Shown in pieces: positions 1-6,485 of a stretch of 10,630 bases of DNA; the stretch's first letter is position 1; every line of letters starts with the position of its first letter. The notes under the pieces were generated by a model. That model did no database searches. It saw only the letters and a list, made by a program, of their open reading frames with translations, and was not told where the DNA came from. Origin of the DNA: Thalassospiraceae bacterium (lineage in GTDB: Bacteria; Pseudomonadota; Alphaproteobacteria; Rhodospirillales; Magnetovibrionaceae); the NCBI GenBank assembly GCA_030638205.1, contig DAOWFB010000072.1, positions 1 through 10,630 on the forward strand, in the 5' to 3' direction. Position numbers and translations under genes: made by a program.

Positions 1-1
1 A

Positions 2-463
2 CTTGATCTTGCCCCCTTAACTGGCAGGCAGGATGCTGGTGCGGTTTTAGACGCGGTGGTTATAAACCCTACCTCCGCTGATGGCCTTAGCTCGCTTGAT
101 GTTGGTGGGCATACATGATGGGTTCCTGAAATTGATACGCAATCGGGCGACCACGTTAGAATGCGCGTGCGTGCCCGTGATGGTGTCTTGGCTAAAACTC
201 TTCCTCAGGGAACCAGCATTTTAAATTCACTTGCAGGGAATATAATCGATATTAAATCTGGTGATGGTCCATATGCACAAGTAGCAATTGAGATAGCTCC
301 GGCATCATCTGAAATTGCCCCACAAGTTATTATTGCTCGGATTACCCGTCGTTCGGCAGGCTACATGGAATTAAAAAAGGGAAATAATATTTATGCACTT
401 GTTAAGGCGGTGGCCATAGACCGCCGTTCATTGGGTGGACACGGCCATAATGATAAAAAATAA
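2..463 (+). pseudogene. modC: Molybdate ABC transporter ATP-binding protein ModC, C-terminal part, interrupted by an in-frame TGA
   Basis: Frame 2 is open from the window edge and reads like the end of alphaproteobacterial ModC, the cytoplasmic ATPase of the ModABC molybdate importer. Before the stop it encodes LDLAPLTGRQDAGAVLD and SSLDVGGHT. TGA at 116-118 follows. The same frame then continues with WVPEID, VRMRVRARDG, ILNSLAGNIIDI and IARITRRSAGYMELKKG, and ends LVKAVAIDRRSLGG. The latter half is the Mop/TOBE molybdate-binding domain; E. coli ModC has a comparable ARIS...IKSVSI ending. Homology on both sides of the stop in one frame points to a single-base nonsense change (for example TGG or TTA to TGA) or a read error, not a frameshift. 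The ATPase domain with its Walker and signature motifs lies outside the window. The EamA gene follows closely, probably in the same transcript. The family call is fairly sure; whether the gene is truly broken is not. Confidence 0.8.
161..463 (+). CDS. Mop/TOBE-domain ORF downstream of the modC stop (possible reinitiation product)
   Basis: If the TGA at 116-118 is real, the first in-frame ATG after it is at 161 and would give a 100-residue protein holding essentially the whole Mop/TOBE molybdate-binding domain. Stand-alone Mop proteins (molbindins, about 70 residues per Mop unit) exist in bacteria, so such a product could fold. I see no good ribosome binding site before this ATG (the preceding bases are accacgttaga), so independent translation is doubtful. 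The simplest reading is that this is just the tail of modC. Confidence 0.4.
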   Translation: MRVRARDGVLAKTLPQGTSILNSLAGNIIDIKSGDGPYAQVAIEIAPASSEIAPQVIIARITRRSAGYMELKKGNNIYALVKAVAIDRRSLGGHGHNDKK

Positions 464-524
464 CAAGAAACGGAATGCCAAATACGCTTAAAGGTATCAC
501 AACACCTACAGCCCTACGTTATGC

Positions 525-530
525 AGGAGG
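525..530 (+). promoter_or_regulatory. Strong Shine-Dalgarno sequence deciding the EamA gene start
   Basis: AGGAGG lies four bases upstream of an in-frame GTG at 535. The ATG at 475 in the same frame has only a weak purine stretch (aagaaacgga) before it. Confidence 0.5.
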
Positions 531-534
531 CACC

Positions 535-1476
535 GTGACCGTAAAGTCAGCTATCAACAAATCCATGAGCCCACTTGAATGGGGGCTATTGATTGCGTTA
601 TCCGTTCTGTGGGGTGGTTCATTCTTTTTTAATGGCGTGGCGGTTCGCGAGATGCCAATTCTTACGGTGGTTGTCGTTCGGGTGGCTATGGGGGCTGCTA
701 TTTTGTTTGCCGTGATGCGGGTTATGGGTCTTCGTATGCCCACCGAAGGGCGAATTTGGCGGGCGTTTTTTTGCATGGGATTTTTGAACAATGCCGTGCC
801 GTTTACCCTAATTGTTTGGGGGCAGGTTTATCTGTCGTCCGGAGCCGCATCCATACTCAATGCGACGACCCCTCTGTTTACTGTAATTGTCGCCCATTTT
901 CTTACCTCGGATGAAAAAATGACCGGCGGACGATTATTTGGTGTTGGAGCAGGATTTGTTGGCGTGATCGTGATGATAGGTGGCAATTCATTAAGTGAAT
1001 TTGGTCTTGATTTCTTAGCGCCCATAGCAATCCTCGGGGCGGCATTGTCCTATGCCTTTGCTGGAGTTTATGGTCGTCGGTTTAAAGACTTTGGCGTAAC
1101 CCCTATGGCAACAGCAACAGGGCAGGTCATAGCGTCGAGCGTAATGCTTGTTCCGGTGATGTTGGTGATCGATCAGCCTTGGAACCTGCCCATGCCAAGC
1201 ATGGCTGTCTCGGGGGCATTGTTGGGGTTAGCCGTGCTATCGACAGCCCTAGCTTATGTTATTTATTTTAGAATTCTAGCGACGGCGGGAGCTACGAATA
1301 TACTGCTGGTTACATTCTTGGTTCCGGTTAGTGCTATTTTGCTAGGTATTGGTGTGCTTGATGAAATTCTCTTGCCCAAGCATCTGGCGGGCATGGCGTT
1401 AATTGGCATTGGGCTGGTGGCAATTGATGGGCGGCTGTGGGCCAAGGTTTCGGCAAAAGGTTACCCATCTGATTAG
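535..1476 (+). CDS. EamA/DMT-superfamily permease
   Basis: This is an inner-membrane protein of the drug/metabolite transporter superfamily with two EamA repeats. The substrate cannot be told from sequence; relatives export amino acids or other small metabolites. The protein is almost entirely hydrophobic, with about ten predicted membrane segments. The first repeat begins PLEWGLLIALSVLWGGSFFF and the second contains AILGAALSYAFAGVYGRR. The hallmark late segment STALAYVIYFRILATAG is followed by LVPVSAILLGIGVLDE. I chose GTG 535 (313 residues) because AGGAGG sits just upstream. ATG 475 would add 20 residues that look unlike the family, and ATG 565, directly before the first membrane segment, is also possible. 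ATG 475 starts 11 bases after the modC stop, so co-transcription with modC is likely, but I know of no functional link. Confidence 0.85.
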   Translation: MTVKSAINKSMSPLEWGLLIALSVLWGGSFFFNGVAVREMPILTVVVVRVAMGAAILFAVMRVMGLRMPTEGRIWRAFFCMGFLNNAVPFTLIVWGQVYLSSGAASILNATTPLFTVIVAHFLTSDEKMTGGRLFGVGAGFVGVIVMIGGNSLSEFGLDFLAPIAILGAALSYAFAGVYGRRFKDFGVTPMATATGQVIASSVMLVPVMLVIDQPWNLPMPSMAVSGALLGLAVLSTALAYVIYFRILATAGATNILLVTFLVPVSAILLGIGVLDEILLPKHLAGMALIGIGLVAIDGRLWAKVSAKGYPSD

Positions 1477-1548
1477 CCCCTTTTTAATTGTTTTGGTGAA
1501 TTGGATTTATGATAGATTACCGCCAATTATAAAAAATGGAGAATTCCA

Positions 1549-2877
1549 ATGTCCGATACACCGCAAACACCTAATGATCTAAATGCCTATTGGATGCCGT
1601 TTACCGCAAACCGCCAGTTCAAAGCAAACCCACGGCTTCTGGTTGCGGCGAAGGATATGCATTACACCTCTCATGATGGACGTCAGGTGTTAGATGGCAC
1701 CGCAGGGCTTTGGTGTTGTAATGCTGGCCATGGCCGCGCCCCCATTGTTGAGGCCATACAGAAACAAGCAGCCGAAATGGATTACGCCCCACCGTTTCAA
1801 ATGGCGCACCCGGCGGCGTTCGAGCTTGCCAATCGTTTGGCTGAAATAGCACCGCCTGACCTCAACCATGTATTTTTTACCAATTCAGGTTCCGAAAGCG
1901 TTGATAGTGCAATGAAAATTGCCTTGGCCTATCACCGGGCCAATGGTCAAAGCTCGCGCACTAAATTTATTGGTCGGGAAAAGGGTTATCACGGTGTTGG
2001 TTTTGGTGGCATTTCGGTGGGCGGTCTTGGCAATAACAAAAAACAATTTGCCAGCCTTTTGCCCGGTGTCGATCATTTGCCGTTTTTTTATGATCGGGGT
2101 AAACAGGGTTTTTCTAAGGGTGAACCCACAACCGGAGCTGAGGCTGCTGATGCGTTGGAAAATCTGGTGGCATTGCATGACGCCAGCACAATAGCCGCGG
2201 TAATTGTCGAGCCCATGGTCGGCTCAGCCGGGGTTTATATTACGCCCACGGGGTACCTGCAAAAGCTTAGAGATATTTGCGATAAGCACGGAATACTTCT
2301 TATATTTGATGAGGTTATCACCGGGTTTGGCAGGTTGGGCGCACCCTTTGCCGCCACCAAATATGGCGTTCAGCCCGACCTAATAACAACGGCCAAGGGC
2401 CTTAATTCGGGCACCGTTCCCATGGGCGCGGTGTTGGTGCATGACCGCATCCACGATACGGTGGTTAATGCCGGGCCAGAAAATATTATTGAGCTTTTCC
2501 ACGGCTATACCTATTCAGCCCATCCGGTTGCGGTGGCCGCCGCCTTGGCAACGCTTAAATTATATAAAGACGAGGCATTATTTGAGCGTGCAAATACGCT
2601 CGCACCCTATTGGCAAGATGCCATTCATGGCTTAAAAGGTGCGCCACACGTAATAGATATTCGCAATTCAGGGTTGGTTGGCGGGATTGAGTTGGAACCA
2701 CGCCCGGGCAAACCAACGGCTAGGGCCTATGACGTATTTGTTAAATCCTACGATAAGGGTCTGTTAATTCGCACCACTGGCGACACTATCGCCCTTAGCC
2801 CGCCGTTAATTATTGAAAAAGATCAAATTGATCAAATTTTCGATATCTTGCGCAGCGTTTTAAGCGGTGTTGATTAG
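1549..2877 (+). CDS. Omega-amino acid:pyruvate aminotransferase (class III, PLP-dependent)
   Basis: This is a 442-residue cytoplasmic class III aminotransferase, probably beta-alanine/omega-amino-acid:pyruvate transaminase (EC 2.6.1.18 type). It moves an amino group from beta-alanine or similar omega-amines to pyruvate. The length equals the usual family length. Visible features are the N-terminal YWMPFTANRQFK with DGTAGLWCCNAGHG, the cofactor-phosphate region TNSGSESVDSAMKIA (111-125), and GYHG (146-149), whose aromatic residue stacks on PLP. D254 in IFDEVITGFGR contacts the pyridine nitrogen, and K283 in TTAKGLNSG forms the Schiff base. GGAG at 1538-1541 lies seven bases before the ATG, and TATGAT at 1508-1513 could be a -10 element without a clear -35. 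The exact substrate is inferred from overall similarity; a putrescine or taurine transaminase is the main alternative. Its stop lies three bases from the convergent propeller gene. Confidence 0.88.
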   Translation: MSDTPQTPNDLNAYWMPFTANRQFKANPRLLVAAKDMHYTSHDGRQVLDGTAGLWCCNAGHGRAPIVEAIQKQAAEMDYAPPFQMAHPAAFELANRLAEIAPPDLNHVFFTNSGSESVDSAMKIALAYHRANGQSSRTKFIGREKGYHGVGFGGISVGGLGNNKKQFASLLPGVDHLPFFYDRGKQGFSKGEPTTGAEAADALENLVALHDASTIAAVIVEPMVGSAGVYITPTGYLQKLRDICDKHGILLIFDEVITGFGRLGAPFAATKYGVQPDLITTAKGLNSGTVPMGAVLVHDRIHDTVVNAGPENIIELFHGYTYSAHPVAVAAALATLKLYKDEALFERANTLAPYWQDAIHGLKGAPHVIDIRNSGLVGGIELEPRPGKPTARAYDVFVKSYDKGLLIRTTGDTIALSPPLIIEKDQIDQIFDILRSVLSGVD

Positions 2878-2880
2878 GTG

Positions 2881-4035
2881 TTATTTTAAAATTTTGTAAG
2901 CGTACATATTTCCCTTGATATCACCAGTATAGATTACACCATCTTTTACAGATATGCCGATGCGGATAATTTCACCAGTGTTATGCATCCAAAGTTCTTC
3001 ACCTTTATGGCGGTTAATTGCATAAATATGCCCCTTTTGGGTAATGAAATATAATCTATCATCATCAACGGCTGGTGTTTGAAGAATGTAGTTAAATGTG
3101 CCGCCGGGTATGTTGTATCTCCATTGGCGTTTTCCTGTATCTGTCGCGAAAGCATAGACGTCAGTGTTGGCGGCCCCCATATAAACTCTATTGTCTTTGC
3201 CTGTTAGTCCAGGAACCCAATTGCTGGTGTTACGCTCCCAAATGCGTTCACCTGTTTTAGCATCCAAACCATAAGCATAGTCTTGATAGGCGATGTACAC
3301 GAGTTCAGTTTTGGTGGCGTATATAGTTTTGGGGAAGCCATCAACACTTTCGTGTGTCCATTTAACTTTCCCAGTTTTTATATCAATAGCTTGAAAACGA
3401 TTTGCCCCACCTTCGTCGTCGTCAAAATTAGGGTCGATATAGCTTCCTGCGGCATAAACTGTATCACCAAAAGAGGTGGCCGTTTGAATAAGGTAATTTT
3501 TGCTGGTGAATTGCCAATTGATTTTTCCAGAAGCACGGTCAATGGAAAAAAACTTCGCTCCGGTTAAGGGTTTTCCAGGAAGTCCTGCGCCGACAAATGT
3601 TGTTGAAACGTAAACGCTATCTTTTGTGACATGAGCGGGGCGAGGGCAGTTGATTCCAAGATTAACCCGCCATTGCTCTGTTCCATCTTGTGCGTTTAAA
3701 GCTGTAACGATCCCACCTTTTAAGCAGGCAAATACTTGATTGTTATCGGCTTTAATGCCGCGTTTCCATACACCTTCAGCAGGGGCATATTTCCACTTTG
3801 TTTCACCTGTTTTGGCATCTAGGGCCACCAAATCATTTTTCGGAGAAACGACAAGAACTTTATTATCGACTAAAACAGGAATTAGCAGAATTTTTCCGTC
3901 ACCGACGTTAACTTTCCAAGATAGCTTTAAAGGATTGCCATCAGCGGCGTGTGCGACCGGTTGCCAAAGCGGAGCCGATCCAATGGTTGCGCCAATTAGA
4001 AAAATAAAAAGAAGTTTGTGTGCCTGTTTAATCAT
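2881..4035 (-). CDS. Exported PQQ-type beta-propeller repeat protein
   Basis: This is a 384-residue protein with a Sec signal peptide (KQAHKLLFIFLIGATIG, probable cleavage after AHA at residue 30), so it is likely periplasmic. It holds a series of beta-propeller repeats of the form ALDAKTGETKW. Tryptophans at about 81, 122, 174, 226, 266, 305 and 349 end seven copies, and a final strand NMYAYKIL could close an eight-bladed ring. BamB and PQQ-dependent alcohol dehydrogenases share this fold. A lipobox cysteine as in BamB is absent, and the length is far below that of PQQ dehydrogenases (about 600 residues). I therefore call neither. It lies downstream of the diheme cytochrome gene on the same strand, behind a strong terminator, so it probably needs read-through or its own promoter near 4036-4070. 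No catalytic function is assigned. Confidence 0.8.
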   Translation of the reverse strand: MIKQAHKLLFIFLIGATIGSAPLWQPVAHAADGNPLKLSWKVNVGDGKILLIPVLVDNKVLVVSPKNDLVALDAKTGETKWKYAPAEGVWKRGIKADNNQVFACLKGGIVTALNAQDGTEQWRVNLGINCPRPAHVTKDSVYVSTTFVGAGLPGKPLTGAKFFSIDRASGKINWQFTSKNYLIQTATSFGDTVYAAGSYIDPNFDDDEGGANRFQAIDIKTGKVKWTHESVDGFPKTIYATKTELVYIAYQDYAYGLDAKTGERIWERNTSNWVPGLTGKDNRVYMGAANTDVYAFATDTGKRQWRYNIPGGTFNYILQTPAVDDDRLYFITQKGHIYAINRHKGEELWMHNTGEIIRIGISVKDGVIYTGDIKGNMYAYKILK

Positions 4036-4061
4036 CGTACATGGTTCTCATTATGAAAATT

Positions 4062-4106
4062 TTAGTTAAAAAATAAAGGCGGGAGAAATAAGTCTCCCGC
4101 CTTTAT
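4062..4106 (-). terminator. Rho-independent terminator of the diheme cytochrome gene
   Basis: Arms 4073-4086 (ataaaggcgggaga) and 4093-4106 form a perfect 14-base-pair stem with a six-base loop. On the minus strand the stem is followed by TTTTTTAACTAAAATT (down to about 4057), which is the expected U tract. It starts 26 bases after the cytochrome stop codon and separates that gene from the propeller gene. Confidence 0.88.
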
Positions 4107-4132
4107 CGCTTATTTTTAACAAAAGTTAGATA

Positions 4133-5155
4133 TTAGTTTGGAACAACGATTGGTCCATCACGGTTTTCTTCCGTGTGGTCGTTGACCATTCCTGCCGGCA
4201 TACGGTTGTTACGCATGCGACCCTTCATTTTGGATTTTTTCCATTTGTAATCGGTAGCACCGATTTTGGATTCACCCCAAAGCGCTACTCCAGGAGGTTT
4301 GGAAAGTGCATCAGCACCGCCCATTACGCCTTCCCATGAACCAAGGTTCATTTCGTGAGCTGAGTCAGCGCGACCTTCTTCGGTATCACCATGGCAAGAT
4401 ACGCAAGACCCCGTGTCAGGAGCCCAGAAGTCATCTTGGGTGAACATTGGCAAAATAACGTGATTGAACGTATGGTCATTTTTAGCGCCAGCATCTACCC
4501 ATGCAGCCATAACGTTAAGCGCATTTTTTTCACCTGCATCACAAACGTATTTTTCATTTGAAACAAGTTTGCCATCTTTCAAGCAAGGTCCATCACGGTT
4601 TTCTTCCGTGTGGTCGTTGAGCATGCCTGCTGGCATACGGTTGTTACGCATGCGACCCTTCATTTTGGATTTTTTCCATTTGTAATCGGTAGCACCGATT
4701 TTGGATTCACCCCAAAGCGCCACTCCAGGAGGTTTGGAAAGTGCATCCGCACCGCCCATTACGCCTTCCCATGAACCAAGGTTCATTTCGTGAGCTGAGT
4801 CAGCGCGACCTTCTTCGGTATCGCCATGGCAAGATACGCAAGATGATGCACCTATATCACCGTCAGGGGTGTATTCACCATCTTCGTTGTGAGCCCAGTA
4901 GTTATCTACGCTGAACATTGGCTGGATAGCTTTGTCATATGTGGTTGTGTGATTGTTGCCGCTTAGATCGGTATAATCAAATCCACCATTTGGAGCACCA
5001 GCGTCAACCCAGGCCGCCATCAAGTTGATAGCGCGTACTGCGCCAGGCGTGCCTTCATCAATACTGCTTGACGTGCTTGCGCATGCAGTTGCAACAACAG
5101 CTACGGTAGCTATTGCGGCACCGGCAATCATTCCTTTAATTGTCTTGGTCTTCAT
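4133..5155 (-). CDS. Exported diheme c-type cytochrome with two tandem modules
   Basis: This is a 340-residue exported protein. The N-terminus MKTKTIKG plus a hydrophobic stretch ends VVATAC with C25, a plausible but imperfect lipobox, so it may be an outer- or inner-membrane lipoprotein facing the periplasm. CVSCH occurs at 106-110 and 251-255, giving two covalent hemes. NNRMPAGM follows each, at 171-178 and 316-323, and probably supplies the distal methionine. The fragment MAAWVDAGA occurs at 46-54 and 216-224. The order heme, MPAG, W(V/I)DAGA recalls planctomycete-type cytochrome c domains (PSCyt1-like); this is my pattern match, not a search. Residues 106-190 and 251-335 are identical except for one position. 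C191 and C205 in the linker could form a disulfide. A purine-rich Shine-Dalgarno GGGGGA sits six bases before the ATG. A role in electron transfer is inferred; the partner is unknown. Confidence 0.82.
   Translation of the reverse strand: MKTKTIKGMIAGAAIATVAVVATACASTSSSIDEGTPGAVRAINLMAAWVDAGAPNGGFDYTDLSGNNHTTTYDKAIQPMFSVDNYWAHNEDGEYTPDGDIGASSCVSCHGDTEEGRADSAHEMNLGSWEGVMGGADALSKPPGVALWGESKIGATDYKWKKSKMKGRMRNNRMPAGMLNDHTEENRDGPCLKDGKLVSNEKYVCDAGEKNALNVMAAWVDAGAKNDHTFNHVILPMFTQDDFWAPDTGSCVSCHGDTEEGRADSAHEMNLGSWEGVMGGADALSKPPGVALWGESKIGATDYKWKKSKMKGRMRNNRMPAGMVNDHTEENRDGPIVVPN
4152..4408 (-). repeat. Internal direct repeat, copy nearer the C-terminus of the cytochrome gene
   Basis: These 257 bases match 4587-4843 with six mismatches by manual alignment, at an offset of exactly 435 bases (145 codons). 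Five of the six differences are silent and one changes Val to Leu. The copy covers CVSCHG to the ENRDGP segment of the second module. Confidence 0.95.
4587..4843 (-). repeat. Internal direct repeat, copy nearer the N-terminus of the cytochrome gene
   Basis: This is the partner of 4152-4408. Identity ends abruptly at both sides: upstream of the CVSCH codons the two modules share only scattered residues (IQPMFSVDNYWA against ILPMFTQDDFWA), and after ENRDGP they diverge completely. Confidence 0.95.
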
Positions 5156-5265
5156 TTGAAGTCCCCCTAGTTTTCTCTTTATTCATTAACTAAATCCAAA
5201 AATAATTGCGAGCTCACAAACACAAAGTAACATTGGTAAAATCGCGATTAATGGATACCGCGATC

Positions 5266-5295
5266 ATACTAGTTCAAATGCGTTATAAACATCAA
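5266..5295 (-). promoter_or_regulatory. Candidate promoter and FNR-like box of the cytochrome gene
   Basis: On the minus strand TTGATG (5290-5295) and TAGTAT (5266-5271) lie 18 bases apart and resemble -35 and -10 hexamers, four matches of six each. The overlapping 14-mer on the plus strand, GTTATAAACATCAA (5282-5295), matches the FNR/Dnr consensus TTGAT-N4-ATCAA perfectly in one half and at three of five bases in the other. This would suit a cytochrome gene, but such matches arise by chance in AT-rich DNA. Confidence 0.25.
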
Positions 5296-5573
5296 TTGGC
5301 AAAAACAACTTTTATTGTTTTTTATTCATAAAAATCATTTGTTTATATTAGCTTATAGTGATGGATTGCTTAGAATGTTAGCGATGTAAATGCAAAATAC
5401 CAACAGCGAAACCCGCATCTCATCTGTTATGCTGTGTTATATAATCGTTCTATTTCAGTAAGCTGTATTGAGTTTACGCAACATTCTAAAGTATCAACAA
5501 ATAAAAAGCGCCAACAAGATGTAGTTTTGTTTTTAAATTATAACCAATGTAGCTAGTACATTAGATGGTATGT

Positions 5574-5666
5574 TCAACACGGAAAGAGATAAAGAAGAAG
5601 TGCCACCACCACTAACGCTGCCGATCCAGCCACGCCACGCATCATTCCTATAATTCCACGTATCAT
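5574..5666 (-). CDS. Possible small single-pass membrane peptide (30 residues)
   Basis: The minus strand encodes a 30-residue peptide that starts MIRGIIGMMRGVAG and continues with an uninterrupted hydrophobic core SAALVVVALLLYLFPC, then TGA. The positive N-terminus followed by a 16-residue apolar stretch is the layout of a small membrane protein or a clipped signal peptide ending in Cys. No well-placed ribosome binding site precedes the first ATG (AGGA directly abuts it); the ATG pair at residues 8-9 is an alternative start. It would lie downstream of the flavin reductase gene on the same strand. It may be coincidental. Confidence 0.25.
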   Translation of the reverse strand: MIRGIIGMMRGVAGSAALVVVALLLYLFPC

Positions 5667-5784
5667 TCCTGTAATTAATGAACGTCATGAAGTGATTCTG
5701 TTATGGGAGTGTGAATGTTTAGTCTTGTACGCCAAGGGCTGCAGGGGCTGCAACGGCTGCGATGTGGTCGGTTTCAACCTAATT

Positions 5785-6270
5785 CTAAGAAAGGCTATGG
5801 AACGATGACCCCAGCCAGGCTATGGGCATTTCATTTTCGTTTATCAGCATTATGTCTTTGACGTTACCAATGAAAGCATAATGCGTGCCGTGGGAAATAC
5901 TTTCTACGGTTTCGCAAACAAATACTGCTATGGCATTGTCAAGGTATGGAACTTTACTATCGTGTTCGGCCCAGTTTCCATGCTGAAACCTATGCTCACC
6001 GGAAAGCCCGGTTGCACCGGCAAATACCATGGATAAATCTTTGTGGCCTCCACCAAGCACATTAACGGCAAAAATGCCGGATTCTTTTATTGATTGCGCG
6101 GTGCCTGTATCTTTGTTGGCGCACGCAACCAGACTGGGTGGGTTTGCCGAAAGCGAACATACGGCAGTTGCGGTTATTCCCCTGCGCTCGGCCCCGGTGC
6201 CAGTGGATATAATGGTTACCCCGCCAGCAAGAAGCGACATGCCTTTTTTGAATGCTTCTTCACCTGTCAT
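5785..6270 (-). CDS. Flavin reductase-like FMN-binding split-barrel protein
   Basis: This is a 161-residue cytoplasmic protein of the flavin reductase-like family (FMN-binding split barrel). Members use NAD(P)H to reduce FMN or FAD, often for a two-component monooxygenase, or simply bind FMN. The family pattern is clear: GGVTIISTG (16-24), RRGITATAVCSLSANPPSLVACANK (29-53), SGIFAVNVL (64-72), and a C-terminal strand IAWLGSSFHSL equivalent to the usual LLYFRGRYHRL. The length is typical. AAAGG lies about ten bases upstream of the ATG. No monooxygenase partner is present in the window. The nearest upstream gene on the same strand is the persulfide dioxygenase homologue, separated by about 215 bases with no obvious terminator, so co-transcription is possible. 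The specific flavin and reductant cannot be read from sequence. Confidence 0.85.
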   Translation of the reverse strand: MTGEEAFKKGMSLLAGGVTIISTGTGAERRGITATAVCSLSANPPSLVACANKDTGTAQSIKESGIFAVNVLGGGHKDLSMVFAGATGLSGEHRFQHGNWAEHDSKVPYLDNAIAVFVCETVESISHGTHYAFIGNVKDIMLINENEMPIAWLGSSFHSLS

Positions 6271-6301
6271 TAGAAAACGGCCTTTATTTGATTTTTTTAT
6301 T

Positions 6302-6445
6302 TTAAGTAAATTTTCTAAACATCTTAGTCTGATTAAATAGTTCTTCCAGCGTTTTCATTCTATCTTTTGTTTCGTCCCAAGTCTTGTTTTCAACCGTAGC
6401 TATTTTTGATGTCGGATATCAACCCGTATGAAAAGTATATGCCAT
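6302..6445 (-). other. Possible small ORF or gene remnant with an in-frame TGA
   Basis: On the minus strand ATG at 6445 reads MAYTFHTG, then TGA (6419-6421). The same frame continues for 38 codons, YPTSKIATVENKTW then a charged segment containing MKTLEELFNQTKMFRK, ending TAA at 6302. The second half looks like an amphipathic helix. No Shine-Dalgarno sequence precedes the ATG, and only an internal ATG would give an intact product of 17 residues. It fills most of the gap between the flavin reductase and the MBL-fold gene. I do not recognise it; it may be a remnant or chance. Confidence 0.18.
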
Positions 6446-6485
6446 ATAATTATTAGAAGAAATAAAAGCTTCAGAAAGGCAAAAA

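Larger units (their letters stand above)
5156..5784. other. Long intergenic region upstream of the cytochrome gene
   Basis: This is 629 bases without a convincing gene. The part from 5170 to 5580 is AT-rich. It holds the probable minus-strand promoter and an inverted repeat ATCGCG/CGCGAT (5241-5246 and 5259-5264) that could form a hairpin in the leader or serve as an operator. The part from 5581 to 5760 is richer in GC and contains an imperfect tandem repeat of ATCATTCCTRTAATT (5641-5655 and 5662-5676). It also has a run of GGCTGC-type units at 5736-5760. Two weak small ORFs overlap here on opposite strands and are described separately. Confidence 0.6.

Noticed and set aside
3283..3567. Plus-strand ORFs inside the propeller gene (3283-3567 and 3740-4069)
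   Set aside because: They are antisense shadows of a gene with clear repeat motifs and a signal peptide, and lack ribosome binding sites.
2881..4035. Calling the propeller protein BamB or a PQQ alcohol dehydrogenase
   Set aside because: It has a normal signal peptidase I site without a lipobox cysteine, is far shorter than PQQ dehydrogenases, and sits outside the usual bamB-der context.
4073..4106. Attachment site or transcription factor operator at the perfect 14-base-pair palindrome
   Set aside because: Its position 26 bases after a stop codon, small loop and following T tract on the minus strand are those of a terminator.
4152..4843. Insertion sequence or CRISPR-like origin for the repeated DNA in the cytochrome gene
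   Set aside because: There are only two copies, in frame and within one coding sequence, with no terminal inverted repeats, target duplications or spacer structure.
116..6421. UGA read as tryptophan or another amino acid in this organism
   Set aside because: Two frames continue across TGA, but the intact genes contain no internal TGA, encode Trp with TGG, and the nuclease gene ends with TGA at a sensible place. A recoded genome would show many internal TGA codons.
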